DNA from: Hyphococcus formosus
GTDB lineage: Bacteria > Pseudomonadota > Alphaproteobacteria > Caulobacterales > Parvularculaceae
DNA: 64,000 nucleotides
Assembly (NCBI RefSeq): GCF_046736345.1
Contig: NZ_CP157210.1
Span: 1,426,001-1,490,000 of the forward strand
Direction: 5' to 3'
In this document: in pieces, positions 55,418 to 63,962 of the stretch
Layout of the letters: each line of letters opens with the position of its first letter
How positions within the stretch are numbered: position 1 is the first letter of the stretch
Notes under the pieces: model-generated
What the model was told of the DNA's origin: nothing
The model's input: only the letters and a program-made list of their open reading frames with translations
Database searches by the model: none
Translations under genes and position numbers: made by a program

Positions 55418-56059
55418 ATGAATACTCAACGAAAAAACAAGCCCGAACGCCTGCGCAAAGAAATGGCTAAACGCTATCACCACGGCGATCTACGATCGGC
55501 CCTCCTAAAAGCCGCAAAAGACATTTTGGATAACCAAGGGGTCGAGGCAATGTCTCTGCGTGCTGTTGCCAATCGTGCGGGGGTATCACCGTCCGCCCCT
55601 TATCATCACTTCAAAGATAAGAACGATCTGTTGACCGCAATTGCGGCCAGCGGATTTGATGCATTCGAAAAGTCATTAGAGGAACGTGCAGCGAAAGGCT
55701 CCACCTCCCAAGAAAAGCTCAAGCTTTCAGGTATCGCATATGTTGAATTTGCCTTGGCGCATACCGCACTATTTCAATTGATGTTCAGCGGGATTAGGGT
55801 TAGCGCCTCAAAAAAAAATGAGGTGGCGTCGCAAAACAACGCATACAAAACGCTTGAAAAACGCGCCCAAGCCGTAATGCACGGTGGCCACTCCGGCGAC
55901 ACGAAAGCTGGCATATATGCGCTTAAAGCGTGGGCGTCGGTTCACGGTCTCGCCACACTATTGATCGACGGCGCGATCACGCCAAAAACCTATGGCGCAA
56001 AAGACGCAATCGAATTGGTTGAAACAGTATTAGGTACCGCGCCCAAGCAAAGCGACTAA
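55418..56059 (+). CDS. TetR/AcrR-family regulator with WHG-type C-terminal domain
   Basis: This 213-residue regulator has the start KRYHHGDLRSALLKAAKDIL and the helix-turn-helix line SLRAVANRAGVSPSAPYHHF at about residues 45-64. The C-terminal half contains AYVEFALAHTALFQLMFSG and ends in WASVHGLATLLIDG, which has the WHG-type pattern. ATG 55418 is selected; the next Met (55463, MAKRYHHGDLR) is a common family start and may be the true one. It is divergent from the carotenoid oxygenase over the 55329 operator, a standard repressor-target arrangement. Confidence 0.9.
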   Translation: MNTQRKNKPERLRKEMAKRYHHGDLRSALLKAAKDILDNQGVEAMSLRAVANRAGVSPSAPYHHFKDKNDLLTAIAASGFDAFEKSLEERAAKGSTSQEKLKLSGIAYVEFALAHTALFQLMFSGIRVSASKKNEVASQNNAYKTLEKRAQAVMHGGHSGDTKAGIYALKAWASVHGLATLLIDGAITPKTYGAKDAIELVETVLGTAPKQSD

Positions 56060-56457
56060 TGTTTCTCGCCACAATCCCCAGAAAAACTGAGCAAAAAATT
56101 CGTGATATACCGCGAAAAATGCGGAAGTGAATCTTGCCTGAAATATCTTTGAAGCAAAAAGCATTCACAAATAGTCTGTATAGGTTTAAATCGTTTCCGG
56201 CGCACTCTATTTCTAATTACAAGACACAAGCAAGTTTTTCTCCGTCACGCTGGTACACTTAATCCAACCTTGGTCAACGAACCGGATTACGCTTTGGTGA
56301 CGCGCTTCCGCTTAATCCTCAAACCGGACATAACGAGCGACCGAAATGAGGCGATTTTTGGCTGCTCGGCGCAAATGTGCGAAGGGACAGGATCGGTCCT
56401 TATCTGCCATTCATAAAGATTGCAATATGCTGCGCTGCGGTCTGCCTAACCGACAAT
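56060..56457. other. Intergenic gap with no recognisable gene
   Basis: This 398-bp convergent gap lies between the TetR gene and the unknown two-gene operon. A weak hairpin CCGC/GCGG occurs near 56119. No repeat or RNA gene was seen. It may contain the left boundary of the accessory island, but no attachment sequence was identified. Confidence 0.35.
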
Positions 56458-57468
56458 TTAGCTCTCGAAGCAATAATTAACGATTTCGGTGAACGCCACT
56501 TCTTCTCGGGTCAGCCTCGCCTCCAACTCGTCGAGATGTTCGATGCTAGGAAGTTCGTCAGTAGCGGATATTTCAACACTATATCCGGCATTGTAGCCCT
56601 TACCCACCCTTGAGAGTTCAGAACTAAACTGCCGCAAAATGTCATCCCTTAGCATTAGTTGGTTTCGACGGAACCGGATCAGCCGGTGACAATCGAAAAA
56701 GTCAGAATGCTTAGTTGAGTCAAATTTTCGACCTTTCCAACCGGTACCTCGCGTTGCTCGATACAAAGCACGCTCTTGGGTATCTCTCCAAACACCGAAA
56801 TTGAAATGATTGATCGGGTTCGGGTTCTCGTGCGTGGCCTGAGGATGGAACTCGGTTGCTTCATACTGGTGTTTGTCAAGAACGGCCAACGTCTTGTTCT
56901 GTGCAGATAGCATGCGTTTGATTGTTCCGGGCATCGCGAAGCGCATTATCTTACCTGCATCCAAGATGCGTATTTCTCTAGGAATCTCTTTGTTATCTCG
57001 ATCCCAATGCTGTTCCGTACGTTTTGGCACCCACTGAATGAGCACTCCAAAGAAACGTGCAACACCGTTTGAGCCGAACGAAGCAATGTGGACGTCTTCA
57101 TGCTCCGGATCGTCGTGAAGGAAGTAGTACGCTCTACCAAACCAGATCAGCGACTGAGCGATCTCTTCCACCCACCGACGCACAGTTTCATTGACCGAAT
57201 GTGGTGCATACCGCATCTTTACATTCCCGAATAGACTCTGGGTCAGTTCGTCGTCATTAGATACGATGTCAAACAGATTGCTACTCCTACGGCTCATCGA
57301 GTGGAACAATCTCGCAAAGTCCTCATCAAACATCCGGCGATTGAAGTTTGGCTTGTCGTGTTTGCGCTTTAGGAAGAGGTTATCAACCATCCCTATTTGC
57401 TCGTCGCGAAAGTAATGCTGGTGCAAGGGTTCTGCTCTAATAATCCGCATGCTGTACTTATTCTTCAT
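56458..57468 (-). CDS. Hypothetical soluble protein, second gene of an unknown operon
   Basis: This protein of about 336 residues is from no family I recognise. It has no signal peptide or membrane helix and is rich in Arg, His and aromatic residues (ETVRRWVEEIAQSLIWFG, YFLHDDPEHEDVHI, GTGWKGRKFD, HRLIRFRRNQLMLRDDILRQ). No nuclease or NTPase motif is evident. ATG 57468 is used, overlapping the end of the upstream gene by 11 bases; Met codons at 57489 and 57450 are alternatives. The overlap with the large membrane protein gene means co-translation, so the two products probably act together. Location near a recombinase suggests an accessory function. Confidence 0.65.
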   Translation of the reverse strand: MKNKYSMRIIRAEPLHQHYFRDEQIGMVDNLFLKRKHDKPNFNRRMFDEDFARLFHSMSRRSSNLFDIVSNDDELTQSLFGNVKMRYAPHSVNETVRRWVEEIAQSLIWFGRAYYFLHDDPEHEDVHIASFGSNGVARFFGVLIQWVPKRTEQHWDRDNKEIPREIRILDAGKIMRFAMPGTIKRMLSAQNKTLAVLDKHQYEATEFHPQATHENPNPINHFNFGVWRDTQERALYRATRGTGWKGRKFDSTKHSDFFDCHRLIRFRRNQLMLRDDILRQFSSELSRVGKGYNAGYSVEISATDELPSIEHLDELEARLTREEVAFTEIVNYCFES

Positions 57469-59926
57469 CATGGCGCAATCGTTGCTCAAGATCCGTTATG
57501 TGATGATCGACCTCAAAGTCGATTGCTTCGAATTGGGGAATAATGTGCGTGGCAAAAAACAGGTGAGATGCATCCGAAAATGAACTCAAAAACTCTCGCA
57601 CGGTCTTATGCCGATGCGGCTCTCCCCTTTCCATTCCCATCTGATCACCGAAACCGTCATTCCTAGCGCGTTGTTCGAACGAGATTTTCCAATTGATCCG
57701 GATCAACCCCCGCGGAGAAGCGCTCATGCTGAAGCTATTTGGGTCTGAAAGAAGGATCATCCTCTTCAGGTATCGTTGCTTGTCGGCGGCGCGCTCAATC
57801 CAAGAACCGAATTTTGCAAGAGCTCCCTCAGACAACTTTTCGTTATCGTAGTAAGCTCCATAGAGGATGGCAAACCCCAAGACGGACGCCAAGTCATTGA
57901 TTACTGTTGAGATGAGATGAAGTCGAAACTCGTCATTTATATCGAGCGATGGGTCCGCAAATTTTGAATCCGCCGCAACAAAAGCAAGTGTCATGAACAT
58001 CGGGAGAACCTTGTCCAGCTTACCTTCATCGTTTTGCTCAAGAGCGCTTATGCATGCTTCAGCCAGTTCAAAGTAAATCTGTCCAAAATGATCCGGCAGC
58101 TCATCATTGTGCTTTGGTTCGAAGATGTGTCCGACCATGTCGCCGCTTGCGAGCATCAAAAGTGCGTTATCTCGTAAAGCGGCATGCTGCTTGGACATCT
58201 CGTGGATCTCGATGTCCGGCAGTACGTAATGTTCATTGGTGTAGTGCTGATACTCCTTGTATCGGCCCAAAAGCTGGGCGACTTCGTCAAACCATCTTGG
58301 CAATTTCCAATGGCTATGTAGGCTTGCTAGAACGACCTGCGTTGCAGCCTCGGGCATTTTCAATTTTGTGAGCGAGGTCACAAAATCCGGAACCATGTTT
58401 TGAAAGAAGTCGCATACAGCAGGCAGGACTTCTGCGTAGTGCTGCAACAACTTCTGCACCGCCAACTGTTGCACGTATTTTGGCTTGGATAGCCGTTGGC
58501 CCTCGATCTCTTGCTCGAATTCAATACGTTCGACGATGAAAGCGAGCTCCACTTGAAGAAAGGCAGGTAGACGGCGCAGGGACTTTTCGCTCCATTCGTC
58601 CGCCGCGAAGAACTGCTTCAGCTCTTTCTCAAAGGTAATCATTCGACGTAGAGTTTCTAGGCAGAGACTACTCCCAAGTGCAGCCCATGTGTCTGCTATG
58701 CCAATCCTTAATATGGCTGTTTCATGAACCGCTGGAGCGTCCGATGTGCGGAAAGCATGTTCAATGATCTCCTTGAATCTTTTGAGCTCTTGCATACCGA
58801 TGTCGAACTGAAACTGTACTGCGTAAGCTGATATGCGGGTCGAGAAGCGACGTAGAAGTTTCAACGCAAGGTCGAAGTCACCAACATAAAAGGCGAGCTC
58901 AATATGGCCTGCCAATCTACCGACGATCTCACTTTCAAGCCACTGGTGATCGGGCATTTCCTCAACCAGCATTTGCTGGCTGCTCGATTGCAACGCCATA
59001 GACGTCGCGCTGTCACCGGCAAAAAACCATTGCTTGTGCCTGCTTCGCCTTGGAAACCAATAGCTTTCTTGATCAATCGCGTGTTTCTGCTGAACGTAAT
59101 GCAGAAGCAAAGCCGAATAATCGTCGGTCAACGCAAGAAGCTTGTGTTCCAACCCCTCTTTGTCACCTTTGACGAGATCATCTATGTACGAGAGCTGTTC
59201 AAGTGCATGTCGCGCAGCCTTCGAATGATGGTTGGCCAACGAAATTGAATTCTTGCGGTTCGCTGCACCTTCGATATGGCGTGCAATGTTGGGGAGTATT
59301 TCGCTGCGAACAAGCAGATTCAGATCAAAGAAATTGAATAGCCTCTGGCCCAACGGAAACAAGGCTAGAGCACTCAACAAAGTCAAAACCGTTCCGACAA
59401 CATAAACGAACAGACCGGGTTCAAACCCAAACAAAGGCAAAGTTGTTGCTGCCAAACAGAACATCGCTGCAAGCACCAAAACCCGGGAATACACGCTGCC
59501 CACCTGCTCGTTGGTAAGCATTTGGATGATGTCGCGGCGAAGCCTCGTGTAACCAGCACTCAATATGATACCAATCGTAGCGAAATAGATCGAGAAAATC
59601 GCAGTGAGTAATTGGGCGTACAGCCTGAGTTGTTCGATGTTGAATGCTTTGTCGTCAGCACTCAACGCTGTGAGCCAAGACTGGTTGTCTCTGACATAAC
59701 CCTCAACAAAAATTAGAGCCGCCAAAGCCAAAACGACCCAAAGCAGGCTTTTCACACCGACCCACGCGAACGAGCCCAAGATACGGGCGTTTGCCTTTGT
59801 TCTGGTGGCCGAAGCGCTCCTCTTGTAGGCGCTATGCTCGAATGCAAACCCGATCTTTCCAAGCCTCGCTCGGAACTTCCAAAACCAAGGCTTTGATCCC
59901 AACCAGATTTTCAGCCGATCAGACAA
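57458..59926 (-). CDS. Hypothetical large membrane protein, first gene of an unknown operon
   Basis: This 822-residue protein has no family that I can name. Four hydrophobic helices occupy about residues 52-72 (FAWVGVKSLLWVVLALAALI), 105-125, 148-168 and 172-192. About 600 mainly helical residues of presumably cytoplasmic domain follow (ARHALEQLSYIDDLVKGDKE, WLESEIVGRLAGHIELAFYV and several TPR-like stretches). It starts at TTG 59926 with AGAGAG upstream. Membrane part plus long helical soluble part, paired with a small cytoplasmic protein, is a layout seen in some phage-defence systems, but no diagnostic motif is visible here. Confidence 0.65.
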   Translation of the reverse strand: MSDRLKIWLGSKPWFWKFRARLGKIGFAFEHSAYKRSASATRTKANARILGSFAWVGVKSLLWVVLALAALIFVEGYVRDNQSWLTALSADDKAFNIEQLRLYAQLLTAIFSIYFATIGIILSAGYTRLRRDIIQMLTNEQVGSVYSRVLVLAAMFCLAATTLPLFGFEPGLFVYVVGTVLTLLSALALFPLGQRLFNFFDLNLLVRSEILPNIARHIEGAANRKNSISLANHHSKAARHALEQLSYIDDLVKGDKEGLEHKLLALTDDYSALLLHYVQQKHAIDQESYWFPRRSRHKQWFFAGDSATSMALQSSSQQMLVEEMPDHQWLESEIVGRLAGHIELAFYVGDFDLALKLLRRFSTRISAYAVQFQFDIGMQELKRFKEIIEHAFRTSDAPAVHETAILRIGIADTWAALGSSLCLETLRRMITFEKELKQFFAADEWSEKSLRRLPAFLQVELAFIVERIEFEQEIEGQRLSKPKYVQQLAVQKLLQHYAEVLPAVCDFFQNMVPDFVTSLTKLKMPEAATQVVLASLHSHWKLPRWFDEVAQLLGRYKEYQHYTNEHYVLPDIEIHEMSKQHAALRDNALLMLASGDMVGHIFEPKHNDELPDHFGQIYFELAEACISALEQNDEGKLDKVLPMFMTLAFVAADSKFADPSLDINDEFRLHLISTVINDLASVLGFAILYGAYYDNEKLSEGALAKFGSWIERAADKQRYLKRMILLSDPNSFSMSASPRGLIRINWKISFEQRARNDGFGDQMGMERGEPHRHKTVREFLSSFSDASHLFFATHIIPQFEAIDFEVDHHITDLEQRLRHDEE

Positions 59927-60270
59927 AAACGTGCTCTCTTTGCTTCAATTGCAATATATAGTGGCATCCGATACCAACTGCGAGATTTTTGTGGGCCGCA
60001 AAACCTCTGTTGGCCCTACAGAATCCATAGACGACCGTGCGGCACCCAAATAACCGCTTCGTGCGCGAACCGGCGTTCAGGATGATCCTCGATCAGGACG
60101 AATCGCCGAAGGATGGATTGTGAAAAGCCGTAACCCAACACCATTCGGTGCCGCCTCAGCGTCTATAGTGCATTGGGCATCGCTTAATGCGCCCGACTTG
60201 CTTGCTATTTTTTCAAAATTGGCTGGACAAGTCAGCATATTAATACAGGTATTTATTTGGGAGATCGACT
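59927..60270. other. Divergent intergenic region before the HNH gene
   Basis: This 344-bp gap separates the two-gene operon (left, minus) from the HNH-type gene (right, plus), so both promoters must lie here. A 31-codon open stretch at 60031-60123 may be a relic but has no support. No clear repeat was found. Confidence 0.35.
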
Positions 60271-61059
60271 ATGGCTCGCAAAGCGCCCGTCAAAGACACT
60301 GTCCGAAATCTTTTTGCGCGATCTGGAAATCGGTGCGCTTATCCGGAATGCCAGGCACCTCTGATTGAAGATGACGGGCTTTTTGTTGGTCAGATCGTCC
60401 ACATCCACGCTGCGGAAGCCGGCGGCCCACGTTTCGATCCATTAATGAGTGACGAAGATCGTCGAAGCCTGAATAACTTGATCGTTCTCTGCTACCCCCA
60501 CCATAAACGGGTCGACACCAAACCGTATGCTTCAGCTGAAGACTTGCAGGAAATAAAGAAGAGGCACGAACGTAGTTTCGAACAGGACGGATTTCTTCCG
60601 ACTGACGCGGCTCTGGAGCAGATTGTCCGAGAACAAAGCAATCAGTGGACCATGATTACTACAATGAATGCTGCCGCGCGAGATGAATTTGATCTGATAT
60701 TAGAACTAAACGCGGACCTTCCGTTCGAAAAACACGTGGGGCTTATCAAGGATGCCAACAGTTACGCGATAGAGCTTTGCGGTGAAATGCAGGCGTATGT
60801 AGAACAGCTCGTTGCCAAAATACCTGGCGATCAGATCGAAGAATGGCGTGATGCACAGGGTCTCTGTTTCTGGGAACAGGTGAACATCGGAGCAACTAAC
60901 GCGGACCTCCGAGTTCGGGCATCGCTTCTAGTTTTGGAACTGCGCTACCTAGACCTACGGCTTCAACTTGATCCTGACAATTCAAAGTACAAATCAAAAG
61001 CGGGAAGCGTCAGAGAAAAGTTAGAGGCGATGGCGAAAGACGGTTATTACTTCGATTAG
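60271..61059 (+). CDS. HNH-type nuclease-like protein
   Basis: This 262-residue protein has an N-terminal HNH-like domain of about 90 residues: NRCAYPECQAPL (zinc Cys pair), GQIVHIHAAEAGGPRFD (HIH), and NNLIVLCYPHHKRVD (conserved Asn, Cys and His). The remaining 170 residues are helical and acidic (EMQAYVEQLVAKIPGDQIEE, LLVLELRYLDLRLQLDPDNS) with no domain known to me. GGGAGA stands 6 bases before the ATG. It is 289 bp upstream of the DUF3489-recombinase module. A DNA-cutting role in defence or mobility is possible; the HNH core is a reasonable call, the partner domain is unknown. Confidence 0.8.
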   Translation: MARKAPVKDTVRNLFARSGNRCAYPECQAPLIEDDGLFVGQIVHIHAAEAGGPRFDPLMSDEDRRSLNNLIVLCYPHHKRVDTKPYASAEDLQEIKKRHERSFEQDGFLPTDAALEQIVREQSNQWTMITTMNAAARDEFDLILELNADLPFEKHVGLIKDANSYAIELCGEMQAYVEQLVAKIPGDQIEEWRDAQGLCFWEQVNIGATNADLRVRASLLVLELRYLDLRLQLDPDNSKYKSKAGSVREKLEAMAKDGYYFD

Positions 61060-61347
61060 CAAATTTGGATCCGAAAGCGCCGCCCAATATTTCTTTTTTC
61101 AATGTCGGCTAATGCGCGCATAGCGGACCTTTGACCAGATCGAATGCACGCCACTTTGAATCGGTGCCCCAGTATTAAACAACCGTCGTCGTTCGAACCC
61201 ACCCCCAACGCGCCCATTCCCAAACAATTCACTGGACTTCCTCCTTACAAAGAGCGTTGCTGTGGCTGTCGCGAATGCCTTGTTTCGCCCCCTGCCCGAC
61301 CGTCTCCGACGCCGGGCTTGTCGCGGTGCAACAACGAGGAGGCAATC

Positions 61348-61608
61348 ATGGGCCAACATGGAAAGACTACGGTAAAACGCCGGACCCAAAGCAACGCACC
61401 TGAAAAATCAAAGAAGGACCGGATTCTAGCGCAGCTACGGCGTAAAAACGGGGCAAGCCTTCAAGATTTGGCGGCGATATCAGGGTGGCAAGACCATTCT
61501 ATTCGCGGGTTTTTATCAGGGACCGTCAAGAAGAAACTCGGCTATTCGCTGGTGGCAGAAAAACCAAATAAGGGACCACAGCGTTATTACATCCGAGATG
61601 CTCAATGA
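61348..61608 (+). CDS. DUF3489 protein, helix-turn-helix-like
   Basis: This 86-residue basic protein has the DUF3489 pattern (ILAQLRRKNGASLQDLAAIS, then GWQDHSIRGFLSGTVKKKLG), a winged-helix-like fold, probably DNA-binding. It is the first gene of the three-gene recombinase module. GAGGAGG stands 7 bases before ATG 61348; longer open frames to the left have no site. Its stop overlaps the DUF2924 start (ATGA). It may be an excision or regulation factor for the recombinase. A copy of its leader, with a broken start codon, lies at 35690. Confidence 0.85.
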   Translation: MGQHGKTTVKRRTQSNAPEKSKKDRILAQLRRKNGASLQDLAAISGWQDHSIRGFLSGTVKKKLGYSLVAEKPNKGPQRYYIRDAQ

Positions 61609-62075
61609 CCCGGTACGGTGATGCCGCCGAGTTGGAACAGGCACTCTCCAGCCTTGACGATCTTTCATTTGGAGACCTGAAGCAGTTCTATCGCAAGCAT
61701 CACAAACAGTTGCCGCCCAAACGCATGGGCCGCACGCTTTTAATCCTCGCCATCGCCTATGAGATGCAGCGTAAATTCCATCGCGTACGTGTTGATCGTC
61801 TGCACAAGCGCGTTCGGGCGCAGAGTTCGGGCAGCAAAGCGCGTCAGGGCGCCTCCCAAAAAAAGACGGCCCCTCGCCCATCCCTGCGGCCGGGCGGGCG
61901 GCTGGTCCGCGAATGGCGCGGCAAGCAATATGAGGTCTATGTCGCGGATGATGGATGCTATTTAGACGGTAAGCGCTTTCGATCACTGTCGGCAGCCGCG
62001 GAAGCCATTACCGGTGTCAAACGCAATGGCCCAGCGTTCTTTGGGCTACGGTCCACACGGGTGCGTGCACAATGA
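61605..62075 (+). CDS. DUF2924 protein of the recombinase module
   Basis: This 156-residue protein has the DUF2924 layout: a helical N-terminus (LKQFYRKHHKQLPPKRMGRT, then LLILAIAYEMQRKF), a basic linker (about 80-100) and a C-terminal segment (GGRLVREWRGKQYEVYVADD, DGKRFRSLSAAAEAITG, NGPAFFGLR). This end resembles a small DNA- or recombinase-binding domain. It overlaps both neighbours by ATGA. DUF2924 genes are typically found beside large serine recombinases in alphaproteobacteria, so it is probably an accessory factor. Confidence 0.88.
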   Translation: MTRYGDAAELEQALSSLDDLSFGDLKQFYRKHHKQLPPKRMGRTLLILAIAYEMQRKFHRVRVDRLHKRVRAQSSGSKARQGASQKKTAPRPSLRPGGRLVREWRGKQYEVYVADDGCYLDGKRFRSLSAAAEAITGVKRNGPAFFGLRSTRVRAQ

Positions 62076-63712
62076 AACGGTGCGCCATTTATACGCGTAA
62101 GTCGACGGAAGAAGGGCTTGATCAAGCCTTTAACTCTCTCGATGCCCAGCGGGAAGCTTGCGAGGCCTATATCGCTTCGCAACGACATGAGGGCTGGAAA
62201 CTGGTCAAGACCCGTTTTGATGATGGGGGCCTCTCCGGCGGCAATATGGACCGCCCTGCACTCAAAGCCCTCTTGGCAGAGATTGATGCTGGGCGCATCG
62301 ATCTCATCGTTGTGTACAAGGTGGACCGTCTGACCCGATCGCTGGCCGACTTCGCTAAACTGGTGGAGCGCTTTGATGCACAGGAGGTCTCCTTCGTCTC
62401 TGTAACCCAGCAGTTCAATACGTCATCTTCCATGGGACGGTTAACGCTAAACGTGCTCTTATCCTTTGCCCAATTCGAACGGGAGGTCACAGCCGAACGG
62501 ATCAAGGACAAGATTGCGGCCTCTCGCCGCAAAGGTATGTGGACCGGCGGCAACCCACCCCTCGGCTATGACAATATCGATAAGAAGCTTGTGGTGAATG
62601 AGGCCGAAGCCAAAACCGTCAGAAGGTTATTTGAGCTTTATCTTGAGACTGTTTGTGTCCGCAGCGCTCTGAAGATTGCAAGGGATGAAGGTCTGCAATC
62701 CAAACAACGATCCCATGGTGGCGGAAAACCGATCACGCGAGGGCCGCTTTATCATATCCTGGCCAATCCAATCTACGTTGGCCTTTTGCGATCTGGAGGC
62801 GAGTTGCATGAAAGCGCACATGACGCGATCGTCGACAAAGCCCTTTGGGACAACGTGCAATCGAAGCGTCGCGCTGCAAGTCAACGCAGGGGCATTAAAA
62901 CCAGATCGAGTAACCCCTTATCGGGTAAGCTCTTTGCTGATGGTCATCGGTTGACACCGAGCCACACCTCTAAAGGCGGCAAGCGCTACCGATACTATGT
63001 GAGCCATGCGTTCGAAAAAGGAACGGCCGCAGCGGCAGAACGCTGGCGAGTTAATGCTGACACACTTGACGCGACCATCGTCAAAGTAATCGCTGAAGGA
63101 ATGACATCATCAGATATCATGCAATCGTTATTGCCGAAGGGCGCGAGCGCATCGGATCTACAAGTGGCGCGCCATGCAATTGATCAGCTGCACACAGAAC
63201 AATTGGGGCAATCATCACAATCAATTTTGTTGCGATGGGTTACGCGTATCAAACGTGTGGACCTATACAAAACCGGAATGGAAATCAATTTAAACGCCAG
63301 TGCGCTTTTTGAAAAAGACGTCCAGCTTCCCCTACCCGAGACATGCGTCATCAAATCACAAATGAACATCGGAAAGCGCGGCACCGGGCTTCGACTGGTG
63401 CTCGGCGAAACTGAAACCCATCCGGTCCCCAATGAAACCATTGCAGGACTTTTGAAGACTGCGTTCCTCTGGCGCGAGCAATGGTTCAATGAACCGGATA
63501 CAGCACTCAAAGATATTGCGAAAGAAGCCAACGCCGACATAAGTGATGTGAGCAAACAAATGCGCCTCGCCTTCTTAGCGCCAGATATAGTCAGAGCATT
63601 ACTAGACGGAACGACCTCTGATGATTGGACGCCAGAGCGACTTCGCCGATTTGCGGATTTGCCTGTCACCTGGTCGGAGCAGCGTCGCCTATTCGGACTG
63701 GCACAAAACTAA
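62072..63712 (+). CDS. Large serine recombinase (site-specific integrase)
   Basis: This 546-residue recombinase has a resolvase-type catalytic domain (residues 1-150: CAIYTRKSTEEGLDQAFNSL with the nucleophile Ser near 11, VYKVDRLTRSLADF, QFEREVTAERIKDKI). A recombinase domain follows (about 165-265: PLGYDNIDKKLVVN, HILANPIYVGL), then a long C-terminal part. No clear zinc-ribbon cysteines are seen. It starts at ATG 62072 in the DUF2924 stop. The module lies about 240 bp before the 3' end of a tRNA-Ser gene, the likely integration site. All motifs appear intact, so the element may still be mobile. Confidence 0.92.
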   Translation: MKRCAIYTRKSTEEGLDQAFNSLDAQREACEAYIASQRHEGWKLVKTRFDDGGLSGGNMDRPALKALLAEIDAGRIDLIVVYKVDRLTRSLADFAKLVERFDAQEVSFVSVTQQFNTSSSMGRLTLNVLLSFAQFEREVTAERIKDKIAASRRKGMWTGGNPPLGYDNIDKKLVVNEAEAKTVRRLFELYLETVCVRSALKIARDEGLQSKQRSHGGGKPITRGPLYHILANPIYVGLLRSGGELHESAHDAIVDKALWDNVQSKRRAASQRRGIKTRSSNPLSGKLFADGHRLTPSHTSKGGKRYRYYVSHAFEKGTAAAAERWRVNADTLDATIVKVIAEGMTSSDIMQSLLPKGASASDLQVARHAIDQLHTEQLGQSSQSILLRWVTRIKRVDLYKTGMEINLNASALFEKDVQLPLPETCVIKSQMNIGKRGTGLRLVLGETETHPVPNETIAGLLKTAFLWREQWFNEPDTALKDIAKEANADISDVSKQMRLAFLAPDIVRALLDGTTSDDWTPERLRRFADLPVTWSEQRRLFGLAQN

Positions 63713-63955
63713 TCAAACCACAATCTGTGACGTAATAAGGGAAAACGCTTAGGCGTTCGGCATCATCGCCTATTTAACAGCCGATCATCATGCCCGTTCG
63801 GTTGGTGGCCAAAATAGGCGCACGGAGACTTTTGCGAATCTTGCGCTCCCTCACCGCAATCAGAGACAACAGAGACGTTCTAATCGCCCGAAATCCCGCC
63901 ACACTGCGGCCCTTTTGGCGCATATTACCTTATGGACGAAAACTAGTGGACTGAA
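63713..63955. other. Recombinase 3' flank up to the tRNA end
   Basis: No gene is visible here. Bases 63898-63930 (CACTGCGGC...CATATTACCTT) recur at 35805-35833 in the collapsed module, marking this stretch as part of the mobile element and not chromosome. Confidence 0.5.
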
Positions 63956-63962
63956 TGGTGGA
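63948..63962. repeat. 15-bp direct repeat overlapping tRNA-Ser 3' end
   Basis: GGACTGAATGGTGGA, identical to 18743-18757. Its right half (TGGTGGA) is the reverse complement of the terminal TCCACCA of the tRNA gene. This is where the element boundary would be expected. Confidence 0.5.

Noticed and set aside
56458..59926. Toxin-antitoxin reading of the two-gene operon
   Set aside because: Both proteins are far larger than usual toxin-antitoxin partners and no toxin motif is visible.
60031..60123. 31-codon open stretch before the HNH gene
   Set aside because: No ribosome-binding site or recognisable sequence; chance is sufficient.
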